From the NCBI RefSeq assembly GCF_029338335.1, contig NZ_CP119796.1: DNA of 64,000 bases; one strand, given 5' to 3'. Position numbers and translations under genes: made by a program. Below are positions 36,484 to 45,337 of this stretch, in pieces. Position 1 is the first letter of the stretch, and the number at the start of each line of letters is the position of its first letter. Source of the stretch: Halomontanus rarus (GTDB taxonomy: Archaea > Halobacteriota > Halobacteria > Halobacteriales > Natrialbaceae). Below the pieces are notes generated by a model. It did not search any database and had not been told where the DNA came from. It was given only the letters and a program-made list of their open reading frames with translations.

Positions 36484-37014
36484 ATGGTCGAATACACGGG
36501 AACGGGCCCGGAACAGTCCGCCGCAACGTCGTCGGACACACACAAAGCCGCGTGGCGCCAGACCATCGACGAGATGGAGGCCATGGCCGACGAACTCGAG
36601 GCGGACGGGTGGGACGTCGTCGCATTTCCCGCCGGCCACACGGGACCGGAAGCACCCGATCACGGTGACGATCAGGAACGGTTCGGATTGACGCACGTGA
36701 TTCCGGGAAACAAAGTCGATCCCTTCCTCGAGGCGTACGAATCGGGATCGTTCGAGGACTATCAGGTCTTTCAAAACGAGGTCGCCGGACGGGTGTTCGT
36801 CGTCACGGTGATTCAAGACCGGCCGACGGAGACGGCCATCATCATCGCAGGAAGCTACGAACGGCGACACGCACAGGGACTCGTTCGAGCTGCGACGGAG
36901 GCCAACGCGATGTACACGCACGTTCGACGGCTCGACGGGACCGACGTCGGAACGTTCGAACACGAAGATTACCGGCCCTTCTTCCCGGACGCCGACCGTT
37001 CGACCTCACAGTGA
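36484..37014 (+). CDS. conserved haloarchaeal protein of unknown function
   Basis: 176 residues from the ATG at 36484; an ATTTTTAG element about 30 nt upstream supports a leaderless start. The sequence is acidic and soluble: WRQTIDEMEAMADELEADGW, DVVAFPAGHTGPEAPDHGDD, FGLTHVIPGNKVDPFLEAYE, VAGRVFVVTVIQDRPTETAI. It looks like an alpha/beta single domain (I recall DUF7529 for such proteins, not certain). No catalytic motif is obvious. Confidence 0.8.
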   Translation: MVEYTGTGPEQSAATSSDTHKAAWRQTIDEMEAMADELEADGWDVVAFPAGHTGPEAPDHGDDQERFGLTHVIPGNKVDPFLEAYESGSFEDYQVFQNEVAGRVFVVTVIQDRPTETAIIIAGSYERRHAQGLVRAATEANAMYTHVRRLDGTDVGTFEHEDYRPFFPDADRSTSQ

Positions 37015-37112
37015 GAGCGATAATCGGTCTCGGGTCTCACTGTCGATTATCCGGTGCAATTGTCGAACGATCCGAGGTCGCCGAAACCGACGGTATCAGG
37101 GTCGGACGGGAG

Positions 37113-37262
37113 TTACCGCCAGGCCGGCAGCGTCGGCGCGTCGTCGGCACACATCGAGAGCCAGGCGCCGTCCGCGGAGATATCCGCGATAACGTACTCC
37201 TCGCAGTCGCTGGAGTCGGCCGCGTCGATCGATCCGACAACCGTCCCATCGGCGCCACCCAT
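37113..37262 (-). CDS. very small haloarchaeal protein, 49 aa
   Basis: From the ATG ending at 37262 it encodes MGGADGTVVGSIDAADSSDC followed by EEYVIADISADGAWLSM and ends DDAPTLPAWR. The EYVIADIS..GAWLSM..ADAPTLPAWR pattern resembles small conserved haloarchaeal proteins. An in-frame Met 24 codons upstream is possible but adds a Cys/His-rich unlike part. Acidic, soluble, no motif. The rest of the gap 37263-37558 shows no further gene I can support. Confidence 0.6.
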   Translation of the reverse strand: MGGADGTVVGSIDAADSSDCEEYVIADISADGAWLSMCADDAPTLPAWR

Positions 37263-37558
37263 GTGGCAATGGATATCCGACGTCATATGTGGACAGTTAT
37301 CATGGCACGATATAAACGCGTCGAATTCAATCACATCGATCCTGATAATTAGAATGTCGGCCGCAAACAGGCCCTCGAACGCACTCCTACCCGATTAGCC
37401 CGTCGGAAAAGTCCGAGACTTCGTGCGATCAGCGGGACGAGTTCGTCGGGTTCGACGGTGAGTACGGCGGTCACATCGCTCTCCGCTCGGTTCGGCCCGT
37501 CGTATCGAACGCGAGCGACGATTCCCGTTCGGATCGAACCCGGTCGCGGAAACACTGG

Positions 37559-37566
37559 GTTTATAC
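37559..37566 (+). promoter_or_regulatory. TATA box of the CBS-domain gene
   Basis: GTTTATAC lies 25-32 nt before the ATG at 37591, as expected for a leaderless transcript that would also cover glyS. Confidence 0.6.
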
Positions 37567-37590
37567 ACATTTTAGCCGTACGGACGGGAT

Positions 37591-38442
37591 ATGAACGTAG
37601 CCGACGCCATGACGCCGCGCGCCGAGGTGGTAACCGTCGAGTTGCCCGGTACCCGTACCGACGTCCTCGAGTACCTCCAGGAACGGTCCTTCTCCTCCGT
37701 CCCGGTGATCAAACCGACCGACAACGGCCCGGAGTACCGCGGACTCGTCTCGCGAGACGTCCTCATCGAACGGCCCGACGAGGACCAGCTCGTCATGCTG
37801 ATGGAGGACGTCCCGACGACGACCGCGGAGACGACTCTCGAGGAGGTCGCGCGACTGATGGTCGAGCGAAACGCCCGCCGCGTTCCAGTCGTCGACGGCG
37901 AATTCGAGGGAATCGTCACCGTGACGGACGTGATTCACGCGATCGCGACCGGCGACGGGGAGACCGACGCGGTGGTCGGCGACTACGCCAGCGAAGACGT
38001 GAACACGACCTACGAGGGCGCGCCGCTGCCGGTCGCCGAGCGCGAACTCTCCTACGCGAACGTCCCCTACACCGTCGCGTTGAACGACGAGGGCGGCGTG
38101 AGCGGCGTCCTCACCGAAGTCGACATCATCGACGTCGCGCGCATCGTCGAGGGCGAAGAAAAGACCGGCGACAACTTCGGCGATCAGGATTCGGAGTGGG
38201 CGTGGGAAGGGATCAAAGCCGTCGGGAGCCGGTACCTGCCGACGCGCAACGTCGAAATTCCGACCGGTCCGGTCAGCGAGTTCATGACCGAGGACGTCGT
38301 CACGGTCTCCTCCCAGAAGGCCGTCCAGGAGACCGCACAGCTACTGATCAGCAACGATATCGAACAGATCCCGATGGTCAGCGGCGACCAGCTCGTCGGC
38401 ATCGTCCGGGATATCGATCTGCTGGAGGCACTGTATGAGTAA
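37591..38442 (+). CDS. protein with four CBS domains
   Basis: 283 residues arranged as two Bateman pairs. The first pair: VADAMTPRAEVVTVELPGTR, FSSVPVIK, then TTLEEVARLMVERNARRVPV and GIVTVTDVIHAI. The second pair: AERELSYANVPYTVALND, GVLTEVDIIDVA, then SEFMTEDVVTVSSQKAVQET and IPMVSGDQLVGIVRDIDLLE. Such stand-alone CBS proteins bind adenosyl nucleotides and sense energy state. It overlaps the start of glyS by 8 nt, so translation of the two is coupled. Confidence 0.9.
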   Translation: MNVADAMTPRAEVVTVELPGTRTDVLEYLQERSFSSVPVIKPTDNGPEYRGLVSRDVLIERPDEDQLVMLMEDVPTTTAETTLEEVARLMVERNARRVPVVDGEFEGIVTVTDVIHAIATGDGETDAVVGDYASEDVNTTYEGAPLPVAERELSYANVPYTVALNDEGGVSGVLTEVDIIDVARIVEGEEKTGDNFGDQDSEWAWEGIKAVGSRYLPTRNVEIPTGPVSEFMTEDVVTVSSQKAVQETAQLLISNDIEQIPMVSGDQLVGIVRDIDLLEALYE

Positions 38443-40195
38443 CGCAACGAGCCAGAAGCTCACTGAACTCGCCAAGCGTCGGGGCTACTTTTTCCAGTCC
38501 TCGACGGCCTACGGCGGGGTCGGCGGCTTCTACACCTTCGGTCCGCAGGGCGCGGCGCTGAAGGGCAACGTCGAAGACGCCTGGCGCGACCGCTTCGCCA
38601 TCGGCGAGGGTCACATGGAGATCGACGCGCCGACGATCATGCCCGAGCCCGTCTTCGAGGCCTCCGGCCACCTCGAGATCTTCGACGACATGCTCGTCGA
38701 GTGTCCGGAGTGCGGCGAGAGCCACCGCGCGGACCACGTCGTCGAGGACAACACCGAGTACGAGGACGCCGAGAGCCTCCCGATCCCGGAGGTCGAGGAG
38801 ATCATCGCGGAGTACGAGCTGGTGTGTCCGAACTGCGGCGCCGGCCTCGCCGGCACGGCCATCGAGGACTTCAACCTCATGTTCGCGACGAACATCGGCC
38901 CCGGCGACGCCCAGCCGGGCTACCTGCGCCCGGAGACCGCACAGGGCATCTTCGTCGAGTTCCCCCGACTGAAGGAGTACGCCCGCAACACGCTCCCCTT
39001 CGGGGTCACCCAGATCGGGCGAGCCTACCGTAACGAGATCAGCCCCCGACGCTCGATCATCCGGACCCGCGAATTCACCCAGGCCGAACTCGAGTTGTTC
39101 GTCGACCCCGAGACGAGCGAGCCCGATCTGACGCTCGTCGAGGACGTATCCGTGCGGCTGTACCCCGCGACGGAACAGCAAGCCGACGACGGCGAGGTGC
39201 TCGAGACCACCATCGGCGAGGCGATCGCCGACGGCACGATCGCGGATCCGTGGATCGCGTACTTCCTCGGGATCGCCCAGGAGTGGTACGCGTCCGTCGG
39301 CGTCGACGCCGACCGCTTTCGGTACCGCCAGCACCTCGCGGGCGAACGCTCTCACTACGCGAGCGACTGCTGGGACGCAGAAAGCGAGATCGACGGAAAC
39401 TGGATCGAGATCGCCGGCTTCGCCCACCGCGGCGATTACGACCTCTCGAAACACCAGCAACACAGCGAGGAACGCTTCACCGTCTTCCGGCAGTACGACG
39501 AACCCAAAACCGTCGAACGCGCGATCGTCGACCCCGACATGAGTTATCTGGGACCGGAGTTCGGCGGCGACGCGCAAGCCGTGGTCGACGAACTCGAGGC
39601 GCTAGCCGAGCGGGATCGATCGGCGTTCGAGGGCGAGACCGTGGACGTGGAGCTCGGCAGAGAGACCCGCGAAATCCCCGTCGGAAAGACCGGCTTCGCC
39701 GTCGAGGAACAGACCGAGGCCGGCGAACACGTCATCCCCCACGTCGTCGAACCCTCCTTCGGCGTCGACCGACTCGTCTACACGATCCTCCACCACGCCT
39801 ACCGCGAGGACGAGGTCGACGGCGAGGAGCGCACCTACCTCGATCTCGAGCCGGAAGTCGCGCCCACGTTCGTCGGCGTCTTCCCGCTGCAAAGCGACGA
39901 CGGCCTCGAATCCGAAGCCGAGGAGATCGCCGCGGCCCTGCGCGCGGCGGGTCTCTCGGTGACCTACGACGACTCCGGCAACATCGGTCGGCGCTACCGC
40001 CGTCAGGACGAGGTCGGCACGCCGTTCTGCGTGACCGTCGACTACGAGAGTCTCGAGGACGGCGGCGTCACGGTTCGAGAACGGGACACCACCGAACAGA
40101 AGCGCCTGCCGATCGAGGACCTGCCAGAGACGCTGTCGGCGCTTCGGTCGGGCGAGGCGGCGTTCGAGGATCTCGAGGGCGGAGCGAGCGAGTGA
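38435..40195 (+). CDS. glyS: glycyl-tRNA synthetase
   Basis: 586 residues, the archaeal/eukaryotic-type dimeric class II enzyme that charges tRNA-Gly. The N-terminus reads LAKRRGYFFQSSTAYGGVGG and FYTFGPQGAALKGNVEDAWR. A zinc-ribbon-like insert has CPECGESHRADH and CPNCGAGL. Motif 2 is in AYRNEISPRRSIIRTREFTQ and motif 3 in VVEPSFGVDRLVYTIL. The anticodon-binding domain is at about 465-580. It follows and overlaps the CBS-domain gene. Confidence 0.96.
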   Translation: MSNATSQKLTELAKRRGYFFQSSTAYGGVGGFYTFGPQGAALKGNVEDAWRDRFAIGEGHMEIDAPTIMPEPVFEASGHLEIFDDMLVECPECGESHRADHVVEDNTEYEDAESLPIPEVEEIIAEYELVCPNCGAGLAGTAIEDFNLMFATNIGPGDAQPGYLRPETAQGIFVEFPRLKEYARNTLPFGVTQIGRAYRNEISPRRSIIRTREFTQAELELFVDPETSEPDLTLVEDVSVRLYPATEQQADDGEVLETTIGEAIADGTIADPWIAYFLGIAQEWYASVGVDADRFRYRQHLAGERSHYASDCWDAESEIDGNWIEIAGFAHRGDYDLSKHQQHSEERFTVFRQYDEPKTVERAIVDPDMSYLGPEFGGDAQAVVDELEALAERDRSAFEGETVDVELGRETREIPVGKTGFAVEEQTEAGEHVIPHVVEPSFGVDRLVYTILHHAYREDEVDGEERTYLDLEPEVAPTFVGVFPLQSDDGLESEAEEIAAALRAAGLSVTYDDSGNIGRRYRRQDEVGTPFCVTVDYESLEDGGVTVRERDTTEQKRLPIEDLPETLSALRSGEAAFEDLEGGASE

Positions 40196-40244
40196 CGGCG
40201 TGAAAAACGAAGGGAGGGCCGATCGCGACGTCGGGCTCGGGTGC

Positions 40245-40316
40245 GAAATCGGAATCGGAATCGGAACCGAAACTGGAACTAGAACTGGAATCGGAACCGA
40301 AACTGGTACCGGAAAC
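40245..40316. repeat. imperfect GGAAYC hexanucleotide tract between genes
   Basis: The gap after glyS carries about twelve imperfect hexamers of the form GGAATC, GGAACC, GAAACT and GGAACT. It is outside any supported coding region, and resembles the hexamer tracts inside genes at 44.5-45 kb. Confidence 0.7.
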
Positions 40317-40357
40317 TACCGACGAACTGAAGGTCACGGCCCTCGAGAGGTGAGGCG

Positions 40358-40942
40358 ATGGCCGACGAACTGAAGCGGCGACTCGTCCACGCGAGCGGCT
40401 CTGGACTGGTCGCACTCTATCTGCTCGCGAACTCTCTCGAGCTCGGGCTGACCTGGCGGCGGTTTCAGATTCTCATGGTCCTCCTCGCGACCGGCGCGCT
40501 CGTCCTCGAGTTCGTCCGACTCCAGATCGGACTCGACTGGCGACTCTACGACGTGCTCACGCGCGAGTACGAACAGGACAATCCCGCCGGCTACGCGCTG
40601 TACATGATCAGCATGACCGCCGTCGTCGTCGTCTTTCCGTCCGAAATCGCCCTGCCCGCGATGTTGATGCTCGCTCTCGGCGATCCGATCAGCGGCGCGG
40701 TCTCCGACGACACGCTCAAGCGGGTCAAGCACCCGAAAGTGCTCGTCACGATGTTTCTCGTCTCGACGGCGATCGCGCTCGCGTTCCTCCCGGTCGCGGC
40801 GGCGCTGGCCGCCGCGCTGGGTGCGACTCTCGCCGACGGCGTGACCCTCGAGATCCGCACCTACATCATCGACGACAACCTGACGATCCCGATCTACGCC
40901 GCGACGGCGGCGTGGGGTGTGCTCGAGTTCGCAGCGATTTGA
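40358..40942 (+). CDS. dolichol kinase-like (SEC59/CTP-dependent) membrane protein
   Basis: 194 residues. The start ELKRRLVHASGSGLVALYLL has the conserved Arg-Arg-x-x-His-x-x-Gly of the dolichol kinase/phosphatidate cytidylyltransferase group; five or six helices follow, with LPAMLMLALGDPISGAVSDD, where the Gly-Asp corresponds to the CTP-binding region, and LGATLADGVTLEIRTYIIDD NLTIP-type ending split over the last loop. It would phosphorylate polyprenol or similar lipid with CTP, supporting N-glycosylation or lipid recycling. The family call is good; the substrate is inferred. Confidence 0.82.
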   Translation: MADELKRRLVHASGSGLVALYLLANSLELGLTWRRFQILMVLLATGALVLEFVRLQIGLDWRLYDVLTREYEQDNPAGYALYMISMTAVVVVFPSEIALPAMLMLALGDPISGAVSDDTLKRVKHPKVLVTMFLVSTAIALAFLPVAAALAAALGATLADGVTLEIRTYIIDDNLTIPIYAATAAWGVLEFAAI

Positions 40943-41065
40943 TCTCGGCGAGAGCACGCCGCGTGTACTCGCTCGCGAGGCCGTTTCACTGCCCGGTTCG
41001 AACGCCGACGAACAGTCGATCGGACCACGTGTATCTATATGCCTGTCCGATTCCAAGCCTCGGCT

Positions 41066-41290
41066 ATGCTGGATCGAGTATCCGAACTGGACAGCCACAC
41101 CCTGTGGCGACTCTTCGTCGGCTCGAGCGTCGGGATCGGCATCGTCGCGGCGTACGTCGTCACGGGCGAACTGCTCGCGTCGCTCGTCCTGGGGTGGTTG
41201 TTCGCCATTCTGGTCGCCGTCGGTTTCACGCTGGTGATAAACGGGGGACGCCGCGTACAGGCGCGGCTGAGCGGCGGCCGCGCGGACTGA
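41066..41290 (+). CDS. small two-helix membrane protein
   Basis: 74 residues from the ATG at 41066 (MLDRVSELDSHTLWRLFVGS). Two hydrophobic stretches (VGSSVGIGIVAAYVVTGEL and ASLVLGWLFAILVAVGFTLV) and a basic tail (NGGRRVQARLSGGRAD). An ATG nine codons upstream is an alternative. No known family recognised. Confidence 0.65.
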   Translation: MLDRVSELDSHTLWRLFVGSSVGIGIVAAYVVTGELLASLVLGWLFAILVAVGFTLVINGGRRVQARLSGGRAD

Positions 41291-41319
41291 GAGCGACGGG
41301 TGAGACGGGTCACCGACCG

Positions 41320-41451
41320 TTAGCTCTGCCACCCCCTTCGGGTGGCCCGCTCGAGGCGGTCGGCGACCTCCTCGTGCTCGCGGAGATACGCCACTTTCGC
41401 GGGCTGGTCGTCGGCCGACTCGAGTTCACAAATTACCGCTCGAGCGAGCAC
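41320..41451 (-). CDS. micro-protein, 43 aa, divergent from hef
   Basis: The minus strand encodes 43 residues from a GTG: start (M)LARAVICELESADDQPAK, then VAYLREHEEVADRLERATRR and end GWQS. The composition is that of a folded acidic haloarchaeal protein with a charged amphipathic helix, not of a shadow frame. An in-frame stop lies one codon before the GTG, so this is the longest form possible. The gap to hef (58 nt) would hold both promoters. Function unknown. Confidence 0.6.
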   Translation of the reverse strand: MLARAVICELESADDQPAKVAYLREHEEVADRLERATRRGWQS

Positions 41452-41509
41452 GCTTCACTTCCACCCCGCTTTGTCAACGCTTAACCGCGACCGTCTCGAA
41501 TCACCGTCA

Positions 41510-43993
41510 ATGGCAGCACAGGACGAGGAACCGCCCTCGATCGACCACCCACTGCTGAAGCCGGACTTCTTGGAGCGCCGGCTCTACCAGCTGAAACTCG
41601 CGGGGACGGCCGCGAACCACCACACGCTCGTCTGTCTCCCCACCGGACTGGGGAAGACGACGGTGAGCCTGCTCGTCACCGCCCGCAGACTCGACGAAGT
41701 GGGCGGCAAGTCGCTGATGCTCGCGCCGACGAAACCCCTCGTCCAGCAACACGCCGACTTCTACCGGGAAGCACTGCAGATACCCGATGAGGAGATCGTC
41801 GTCTTCACCGGCGACGTGAGCCCGGACGACCGCGCCGCGATGTGGGACGCGGCAACGGTGATCATGGCGACCCCGCAGGTCATCGAGAACGACCTCGTCG
41901 GGAGCCGAGTCTCCCTTTCGGACGTGACCCACATCACCTTCGACGAGTGCCACCGCGCCACGGGCGACTACGCCTACAACTACATCGCCGAGCGCTACCA
42001 CGCCGACGCCGACCGGCCGCTCGTGACCGGCATGTCGGCCTCGCCCGGCGGCGACGAGGAGGCCATCCTCGAGGTCTGCGAGAACCTCGGTCTCCAGGAG
42101 GTCGAAGTGATGACCGAGGAGGACGCCGACGTCGCCGAGTTCACCCACGACACCGACGTCGAGTGGGAGCGCATCGACCTCCCCGAGGAGGTCATCGAGA
42201 TCCGCGACGCGCTGAACGAGGTGATCACGGACCGCCTCGAGAAGCTCAAAGAACTCGGCGTCGCGAAGTCAACCCAGCCAGACCAGTCCCAGAAGGACCT
42301 CAACCGAATGCGCGCGGAGCTACAGAAGCTGATCAACAACGACCAGTCGGAGGGGTTCAAGGGGATGTCGGTCCACGCGGAGGTGATGAAACTCCGGCAG
42401 GCCGTCACCCTCGTCGAGACCCAGAGCGTCGAGGCGGTGTGTCTGTACTTCGACCGCCAGCGCAACCAGGCCCGCTCCTCGGGGGCGTCGAAGGCCAGCC
42501 AGCGGCTGGTGTCAGATCCCCGAGTCAGGGACGCGATGCGAAAAGCCGAGTCCTTCGATCAACTCCACCCCAAGTACCGCAAGACGCGGATGCTCCTCGC
42601 GGAGACGCTGGGTCTCGAGGGCGGCGAGCGGGTGATCGTCTTCACCGAATCGCGGGACACCGCGGAGGCACTCACGGAGTTTCTGAACACGAGTTTCGAC
42701 GCCAAGCGCTTCGTCGGGCAGGGCGACCGCGAAGGCAGCGACGGGATGACCCAGAACCAGCAACAGGAAGTGCTCGACGAGTTCCGAAACGGGGAGTTCG
42801 AGGTGCTCGTCTCGACCTCCGTCGCCGAGGAGGGACTGGACGTCCCGGAGGTCGACCTCGTGCTCTTCTACGAACCCGTCCCCACGGCGATCCGGTCGAT
42901 TCAGCGCAAGGGTCGAACCGGTCGACAGTCGGAGGGACGAGTCGTCGTCCTGATGGCCGAGGACACCCGCGACGAAGCCTACTTCTGGATCTCGCGGCGA
43001 CGCGAGAAGGAGATGGAGAGCGAGCTTCGAGAACTGAAGGGGATGGCCAGCGAACTCGAGTCGGAACTCGAGGCTCCACAGCAATCGCTCGCGGCGTTCG
43101 AGGGTGAGAGTAAAAGCGAACGCGGGAGTGAGAACGAAAGCGGAGCGGAAGTGGAATCTAACGGCGGAAAATCGCCTGCAGGGAGCGGGTCTTCCAGTGG
43201 AAGCGAGGGGGTTTCGGACCAGCCCGGATTGCAGGACTTTGCCGAGGATGCGTCGAGTGAAGACGAAGACGAAGGCGGAGACGACAGCGACTTCGGAAAC
43301 GAGGACGGCGAGACTCACGTCCCGAGCGCCGAGGGCGACACTATCGAGATCGTCGCCGACCAGCGCGAGATGGACGCCAACATCGCCCGCGACCTCTCCC
43401 GGCGCGAGGAGATCGAGATCCGCCTCGAGACCCTCGACGTCGGCGACTACGTCTGCTCGGATCGCGTCGCCGTCGAGCGCAAGTCGGTCGCGGACTTCGT
43501 CGACTCGCTGGTCGGAAGCGAGCGCTCGATCTTCGAGCAGGTCGGCGACATGGCCCGCCACTATTCTCGACCCATCGTCGTCGTCGAGGGCGAGGGACTG
43601 TACGAACAGCGGGACATCCACCCCAACGCCGTCCGGGGCGCGCTCTCGAGTCTGGCGGTCGACTTCGGCGCGTCGGTGCTGCGAACCGAAAGCGAAGCCG
43701 ATACGACGGAACTGCTGGCCGTGATCGCGGGCCGGGAACAGCAGACCGCGGACAGGGAGGTCAGCGTCCACGGCGAGAAACAGTCGAAGACGCTCGGGGA
43801 GCAACAGGAGTATGTCGTCTCCTCGATCGCCGAAATCGGCCCCGTGACGGCCCGGTCGCTGCTCGAGGCGTTCGGCACCGTCGAGGCCGTGATGATCGCC
43901 AGCGAAGAAGAGCTACAGGAGGCGGAAGGCGTCGGGCAAGTGACCGCCGAGCGCATTCGCGAGGTCATCGGGAGCGAGTACGATGGCCGGTGA
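41510..43993 (+). CDS. hef: Hef helicase/nuclease
   Basis: 827 residues from the ATG at 41510. It acts on stalled replication forks and is the archaeal relative of FANCM/XPF. The SF2 helicase part has Walker A LPTGLGKTTVSLL near 45, DECHRATGDY motif II, and TSVAEEGLDVPEVD and QRKGRTGRQSEG motifs V-VI. An acidic, low-complexity linker (about 525-615) follows. The XPF-type nuclease domain has the ERKSVADFVDSLVG active-site motif near 655, and two helix-hairpin-helix motifs are at the end (AEIGPVTARSLLEAFGTVEA, AEGVGQVTAERIREVIGS). All active-site residues look present. It overlaps the next gene by 11 nt. Confidence 0.95.
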   Translation: MAAQDEEPPSIDHPLLKPDFLERRLYQLKLAGTAANHHTLVCLPTGLGKTTVSLLVTARRLDEVGGKSLMLAPTKPLVQQHADFYREALQIPDEEIVVFTGDVSPDDRAAMWDAATVIMATPQVIENDLVGSRVSLSDVTHITFDECHRATGDYAYNYIAERYHADADRPLVTGMSASPGGDEEAILEVCENLGLQEVEVMTEEDADVAEFTHDTDVEWERIDLPEEVIEIRDALNEVITDRLEKLKELGVAKSTQPDQSQKDLNRMRAELQKLINNDQSEGFKGMSVHAEVMKLRQAVTLVETQSVEAVCLYFDRQRNQARSSGASKASQRLVSDPRVRDAMRKAESFDQLHPKYRKTRMLLAETLGLEGGERVIVFTESRDTAEALTEFLNTSFDAKRFVGQGDREGSDGMTQNQQQEVLDEFRNGEFEVLVSTSVAEEGLDVPEVDLVLFYEPVPTAIRSIQRKGRTGRQSEGRVVVLMAEDTRDEAYFWISRRREKEMESELRELKGMASELESELEAPQQSLAAFEGESKSERGSENESGAEVESNGGKSPAGSGSSSGSEGVSDQPGLQDFAEDASSEDEDEGGDDSDFGNEDGETHVPSAEGDTIEIVADQREMDANIARDLSRREEIEIRLETLDVGDYVCSDRVAVERKSVADFVDSLVGSERSIFEQVGDMARHYSRPIVVVEGEGLYEQRDIHPNAVRGALSSLAVDFGASVLRTESEADTTELLAVIAGREQQTADREVSVHGEKQSKTLGEQQEYVVSSIAEIGPVTARSLLEAFGTVEAVMIASEEELQEAEGVGQVTAERIREVIGSEYDGR

Positions 43994-44252
43994 CGACAGG
44001 AAATCGATCGGGGAGGCCCGCGAGAGACGGCGAGGTCCGATCACGCGACTGCTCGAGGGGTGGTCACTCCGACGAGAGATCGGACTCGAGGTCGGCGTCT
44101 GGCTCGTCGCCGTCGCACTCTCGTGGGTCGCGGCGGTCGTGTTCGACGGGGTCACGTGGCGAGTGAGCGCCGGCGCAACCGCGACGTTGCTGGTCGGAGT
44201 GGTGTGCTGGGTCGTCGTCGGAGCGAGGTCACCATCACGGCGAAGCCGTTGA
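43983..44252 (+). CDS. small membrane protein, 3' end inside an IS-end remnant
   Basis: 89 residues, starting within the last codons of hef. A charged N-terminus (MAGDDRKSIGEARERRRGPI) is followed by two helices (LEVGVWLVAVALSWVAAVVF and GATATLLVGVVCWVVVGA). The end, SPSRRSR*, is encoded by sequence that belongs to an IS200/IS605-type terminus (hairpin 44237-44249), so the original C-terminus may have been replaced. Function unknown. Confidence 0.6.
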   Translation: MAGDDRKSIGEARERRRGPITRLLEGWSLRREIGLEVGVWLVAVALSWVAAVVFDGVTWRVSAGATATLLVGVVCWVVVGARSPSRRSR

Positions 44253-44290
44253 CATCCTCCCCGTGCTAAAGGGCGAAGTTTTGCGCCTGT
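44233..44290 (-). mobile_element. solo right-end remnant of an IS200/IS605-family element
   Basis: The hairpin ACGGC-GAA-GCCGT (44237-44249) is followed by TTGACATCCTCCCC and GTGCTAAAGGGCGAAG. Read on the minus strand it is CTTCGCCCTTTAGCACGGGG and AGGATGTCAA, very like the 3' termini of TnpB-carrying IS200/IS605 elements. No transposase or TnpB frame is present nearby, so this is a relic. The rest of the gap to 44457 has no recognisable feature. Confidence 0.6.
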
Positions 44291-44457
44291 CCCCCACATA
44301 ACCGGCTGCCGACAGGCACTCGCACTCACGAGATCGCGACGAGTTACGATTCGACCTGCCGCTCGCCGCTGACCGCACCCGCGTCGCCCGTCGCGAAGAA
44401 CGCAGTCCCGGCCAGTTACACTCGCGACCGTCGGCAAAACGGCGAACAGGGACGGGA

Positions 44458-45261
44458 TTACGTGAACTTCGAGCGGATCGTCGCGAAGACCGACCCGGTG
44501 CCGGCCTCGGCGTCCCCGGATCCGTTCTCGCTGTCGTCTTCCGTCTCGAGATCGAGGGCCGAAGCGGAATCGGAATCGGAATCGGAATCGGAATCGGAAT
44601 CGGAATCAGAACCGATGCCGGGGCCGGCCTCACCCTCTGCATCCACACCCGCCGACGAGAGGTTCTCTTCGACCGCCCGTTGATCGGCGACGGCCGACCA
44701 GCCTGCGGAGTTCGACGACTCCCCCCGCCCGCCGTCGGTCGCCCGCTGTGAGGACGCCGACCCGTCGCCGCTCGAGTCGGGCATCAACTCGCCGATGGTT
44801 CGGTCCGCGTCGGTCGACGGGTCGCCGTCGTTCCCGGACCGATCGTCGGCTGCGTGCCGGCCGTCGATACTCGAGCGTGCCATCGGGTTTCGGTCTCGGT
44901 CCCGGTCCCGGTCCCGGTCCCGGTCTTGGCCGCCGTTCGCGGTCGAACTCGAACCGTCGACGGTCCGCTCGAGGTCGTCGAGTCGCCGTTCGAGTCGGTC
45001 GACGGTCGCGATCGCCGTGTTCGCGCGCTGCTCGACGTCGCCGTTGACCGACTCGATCCGTGAGACGTAGCCCTCGACAGACTGCGTCGCGCCTTCGACC
45101 TCGGCGACTCGCTGCTCGAGCTCGTCCAGTCGGCCCTCGAGTTTCTCCACGGTCGCGACCATCGACGCGACGTCGGCGAGTTCGCTCAACTCGAAGTCGC
45201 CGTCGACGACCGCCCGTTCGACGGCGGCCAGCCGTTTCTCGAACCGATCGATGTCGGACAT
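44458..45261 (-). CDS. coiled-coil protein with Asp-Arg and Asp-Ser repeat tail
   Basis: 267 residues. Residues 1-105 are predicted coiled coil with heptads (MSDIDRFEKRLAAVERAVVD, TVEKLEGRLDELEQRVAEVE, ATVDRLERRLDDLERTVDG). The tail is disordered and contains a DRDRDRDRDRDR run (about 112-123) and a SDSDSDSDSDSDSDS run (about 219-233), both encoded by hexanucleotide repeats. The C-terminus (GTGSVFATIRSKFT) looks like a conserved short motif. I associate it with the haloarchaeal DUF7310 family (from memory). It lies downstream of the HerA-like gene on the same strand, 76 nt away. Confidence 0.82.
   Translation of the reverse strand: MSDIDRFEKRLAAVERAVVDGDFELSELADVASMVATVEKLEGRLDELEQRVAEVEGATQSVEGYVSRIESVNGDVEQRANTAIATVDRLERRLDDLERTVDGSSSTANGGQDRDRDRDRDRDRNPMARSSIDGRHAADDRSGNDGDPSTDADRTIGELMPDSSGDGSASSQRATDGGRGESSNSAGWSAVADQRAVEENLSSAGVDAEGEAGPGIGSDSDSDSDSDSDSDSASALDLETEDDSENGSGDAEAGTGSVFATIRSKFT
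44566..44607. repeat. seven perfect GGAATC copies inside the coiled-coil gene
   Basis: GGAATC repeated seven times without change; on the coding (minus) strand it encodes alternating Asp-Ser. Six-base units keep the frame, so slippage would change the tail length by two residues at a time. Confidence 0.9.
44891..44926. repeat. six CGGTCY copies inside the coiled-coil gene
   Basis: CGGTCT, four CGGTCC and CGGTCT in a row; on the coding strand they encode alternating Asp-Arg. Confidence 0.9.
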
Positions 45262-45337
45262 AGACCGATTCCCTTCCCGATCGTATTTAAATGTGAAACG
45301 ATCGACGGTGAACTGCCGATAGGTGTCCGGTTCCGGG

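Noticed and set aside
37349..37570. Minus-strand 73-codon frame (MCINPVFPRPGSIRTG...) upstream of the CBS gene
   Set aside because: The part DVTAVLTVEPDELVPLIARS is protein-like, but its start lies inside the TATA box of the CBS gene and the end is Arg/Cys-rich; not enough support.
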